Below are positions 62,224 through 64,000 of a stretch of 64,000 bases of DNA, in pieces (within the stretch, counting starts at the first letter, position 1; each line of letters opens with the position of its first letter). A program made the translations under genes and the position numbers. The stretch spans positions 40,610 to 104,609 of the forward strand of contig CAYULU010000001.1 of assembly GCA_964445745.1 (NCBI GenBank), written 5' to 3'. Source of the stretch: UBA1443 sp964445745 (GTDB lineage: Bacteria > Omnitrophota > Omnitrophia > Omnitrophales > Aquincolibacteriaceae). The notes below the pieces were generated by a model that saw nothing but the letters and a program-made list of their open reading frames with translations, had not been told where the DNA came from and searched no databases.

Positions 62224-64000
62224 GTGAAGAATCGCTCGTTGCTAAAGGGTCTCATACTGCTCCTGCTTCTTCTTCTCATTGCAGGGGCACTGGCCGCGAA
62301 AGTATTTCTCTACCAGCTTGCCACCTCGGAAGAATTTAAGCGTTTCGCTGAAAGTCGAGCTGGCGAATATCTTCGTGCCAAAGTCTCGATCGGACAAATC
62401 CGACCCTATCATTTCAATCAACTCGCTCTCGAAAATGTAATTATTGAATTGCCTGAGATTCGGGGCAACTCGCAACTCGTTCGTCTGGATCGGTTGCTTT
62501 TCCGTTATCATTTAAGCCAGCTCTGGAAAGGCAAGTTCGATACTCCTGCCGGTGTGACTTTTCGGAATCCCTCGTTGATGATCGAAGAAGACAAATTTCC
62601 CTACCAGTATTTTGAAACTGCCGCGAGTGCTCCGGAGGGATTCGGAATGCCCTCAATTGATTTTAGAGGCGGAGAAATTCGTTATCGAGTGTCATCGCTT
62701 GGCAAGGATATCGTGCTTCGGGATATCGAGGGGACCATTACGGCAGAAGAAGGCACGAAAGTACGGGTCAATATTCAAGCGATGGCCAGCGGAATTCTTG
62801 TAGGGGAAGTCAACGTTCACGGGACCGTGGATGCTTTTCAGAAAACGCATGATCTTTGGCTGGATTTAAAAGCGATGGATTTTTCTTCCGAGATCCCCAT
62901 CCCGCTCCGGGGCTTGACCGGGAAATTGCATTGGAGTGGAAAAGACCTTTCTTTTGAGCAGGTGCAGACGACCCTCCACGGATGGAACGCCAAAGTATCG
63001 GGAGCTTTCGTGAATCGGGACGGGCACCCTGAGACAACGGTGCGTCTGGTTGTGGGTAAGGAAAAACCATGGATGGAAGCCGGTTTTAGGATTGACATGA
63101 ACGAGGGGGGCATGGAAGGGTTTCTTGATGCGTCTGAGGCGGGAAAGTTTTCTTTCAACGGCAAGATTCGTTCCGAAGGAAATCGGTGGATTCTGGATCC
63201 CTTGGCCTTGAATGATCATTATCAGGGAAAGTGCGAACTTGATTTTGTAACCGGAAATTATGAAATTGCTGTGGAACGGGAGATGAAACGTATTTCGATC
63301 CACTCCAACCTTCGTCATCTTGATTTTGCGGTGCAGGGCCGCTTGGATCATCTGGATTTTCTGGGGCTTGATATTGTGACGCAAGGGCGGATCTACATTC
63401 ATGCCATCTCCCCGAACTGGCAGGATCGGCAATTCCGTTTCAAGGCCGATTTTGAGACAGATTATTTTATTTTAAATCAGGATCCTTTGCATGATCTGAA
63501 AGGATCCTTCGAAGTAACGCCGTACGGGATCTCTGGGATTCGTTGTACCTGGGGACGAAAGTTTGAAATGACGGGACAAGTGGTTTTCCCTCTGAAATCG
63601 CCGCAGGTAAAGTTGACTGTTCGAACCGCAGATTTTGATCTCGGACAGATCCAGTTTTTTGCCTCCAAACCGCTTCCAAAGGAAATGGGCGGAAAGTTAG
63701 GTGGGAAGCTTCTCATTGAAGGTGACCTAAAGCGTCCTGAAATCATCGGTGTCTTCAATGTCTCGGACGGGAAATGGGGGAAGCTTGAGTATGATCGCGG
63801 GATTATTCAGTTCCGCGGTTTTGCTCCTTATTTTCCTCTTCACGAATCTAAAATCTGGAAGGGACGTAGTGTTTTCTTTTTGACGGGCGCGGTCGATTTG
63901 GCGCTTGACAATGTTATGGCGGGCGTAAAAATAGAGACTTTGGACCGGCTGGTGGTCTGGAAGGGACTTGAAGTGACTCTTCACGAGAAGGAGGCCAGTG
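62224..64000 (+). CDS. AsmA/TamB-like membrane-anchored protein (3' end outside window)
   Basis: The frame starts at GTG 62224, 6 nt after the clpC stop, and stays open through position 64000 (about 592 codons). One N-terminal helix rich in leucine (about residues 7-27) is followed by AESRAGEYLRAKVSIGQI and NQLALENVII. These segments are typical of the beginning of AsmA, DUF748 or TamB-type proteins, which bridge the periplasm for lipid or outer-membrane-protein transport. The rest is a long series of beta-strand-like segments without catalytic motifs. It has no own ribosome-binding site and is likely coupled to clpC. The family choice within AsmA-like proteins is uncertain. Confidence 0.75.
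   Translation, partial: MKNRSLLKGLILLLLLLLIAGALAAKVFLYQLATSEEFKRFAESRAGEYLRAKVSIGQIRPYHFNQLALENVIIELPEIRGNSQLVRLDRLLFRYHLSQLWKGKFDTPAGVTFRNPSLMIEEDKFPYQYFETAASAPEGFGMPSIDFRGGEIRYRVSSLGKDIVLRDIEGTITAEEGTKVRVNIQAMASGILVGEVNVHGTVDAFQKTHDLWLDLKAMDFSSEIPIPLRGLTGKLHWSGKDLSFEQVQTTLHGWNAKVSGAFVNRDGHPETTVRLVVGKEKPWMEAGFRIDMNEGGMEGFLDASEAGKFSFNGKIRSEGNRWILDPLALNDHYQGKCELDFVTGNYEIAVEREMKRISIHSNLRHLDFAVQGRLDHLDFLGLDIVTQGRIYIHAISPNWQDRQFRFKADFETDYFILNQDPLHDLKGSFEVTPYGISGIRCTWGRKFEMTGQVVFPLKSPQVKLTVRTADFDLGQIQFFASKPLPKEMGGKLGGKLLIEGDLKRPEIIGVFNVSDGKWGKLEYDRGIIQFRGFAPYFPLHESKIWKGRSVFFLTGAVDLALDNVMAGVKIETLDRLVVWKGLEVTLHEKEAS

Overview
The window reads as bacterial genomic DNA from a diderm (Gram-negative type) lineage. 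LolC/E and LolD lipoprotein-export genes, a lipoprotein amidase and an AsmA/TamB-like protein all point to an outer membrane. The closest match I can suggest is Candidatus Omnitrophota (former OP3), because three giant genes fill about 35 kb of the 64 kb and sit beside a compact set of housekeeping genes. That placement is inference. No rRNA or tRNA gene is present to test it, and all genes but one lie on the + strand.

Layout. Positions 3-15206 hold the 3' part of a giant membrane protein (more than 5,060 residues) that ends in a UDP-glucose pyrophosphorylase-like domain. A 549-bp spacer of direct repeats and palindromes follows. A second giant gene (15756-24896) joins a TraB/TIKI-like domain, HEAT repeats, a nucleotidyltransferase, a DUF218 domain, a cupin-type phosphoglucose isomerase and a duplicated two-helix membrane module. 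Next come nadE, ogt, rsfS, argS, miaA, hflX, a fused transaldolase/glucose-6-phosphate isomerase gene and a LysM amidase (25025-35630). From 35728 to 37042 there is a strongly folded RNA candidate with promoter and terminator, then small genes including a KTSC protein. An NSS-family symporter follows, then the third giant gene (38997-49658): TraB/TIKI-like domain, peptidoglycan-binding domain, GT2 glycosyltransferase and GHKL ATPase-like domain. The rest is an ArsB/NhaD-type permease, a small minus-strand gene, lysS-lolC-lolD, ilvE, mcsA-mcsB, a DUF4139 gene, clpC and the 5' part of an AsmA/TamB-like gene.

The most unusual signal is shared by the three giant proteins. A short motif, R-[S/A]-E-x-R, occurs about 20 times. 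It sits almost exactly where one recognisable domain ends and the next begins, and again in the last residues of two of the proteins. Several copies are followed within 20-50 residues by a signal-peptide-like hydrophobic stretch. I saw no copy in the housekeeping proteins. The giant proteins therefore look like strings of formerly separate modules joined through one kind of junction, which could be a processing site, a recombination joint or an assembly tag. The modules suggest carbohydrate, envelope and UDP-sugar metabolism.

The housekeeping part forms sensible sets: translation and tRNA genes; lysS-lolC-lolD with overlapping ends; and mcsA-mcsB-(DUF4139)-clpC, an arginine-phosphorylation/ClpC protein-quality-control set without a visible ctsR.
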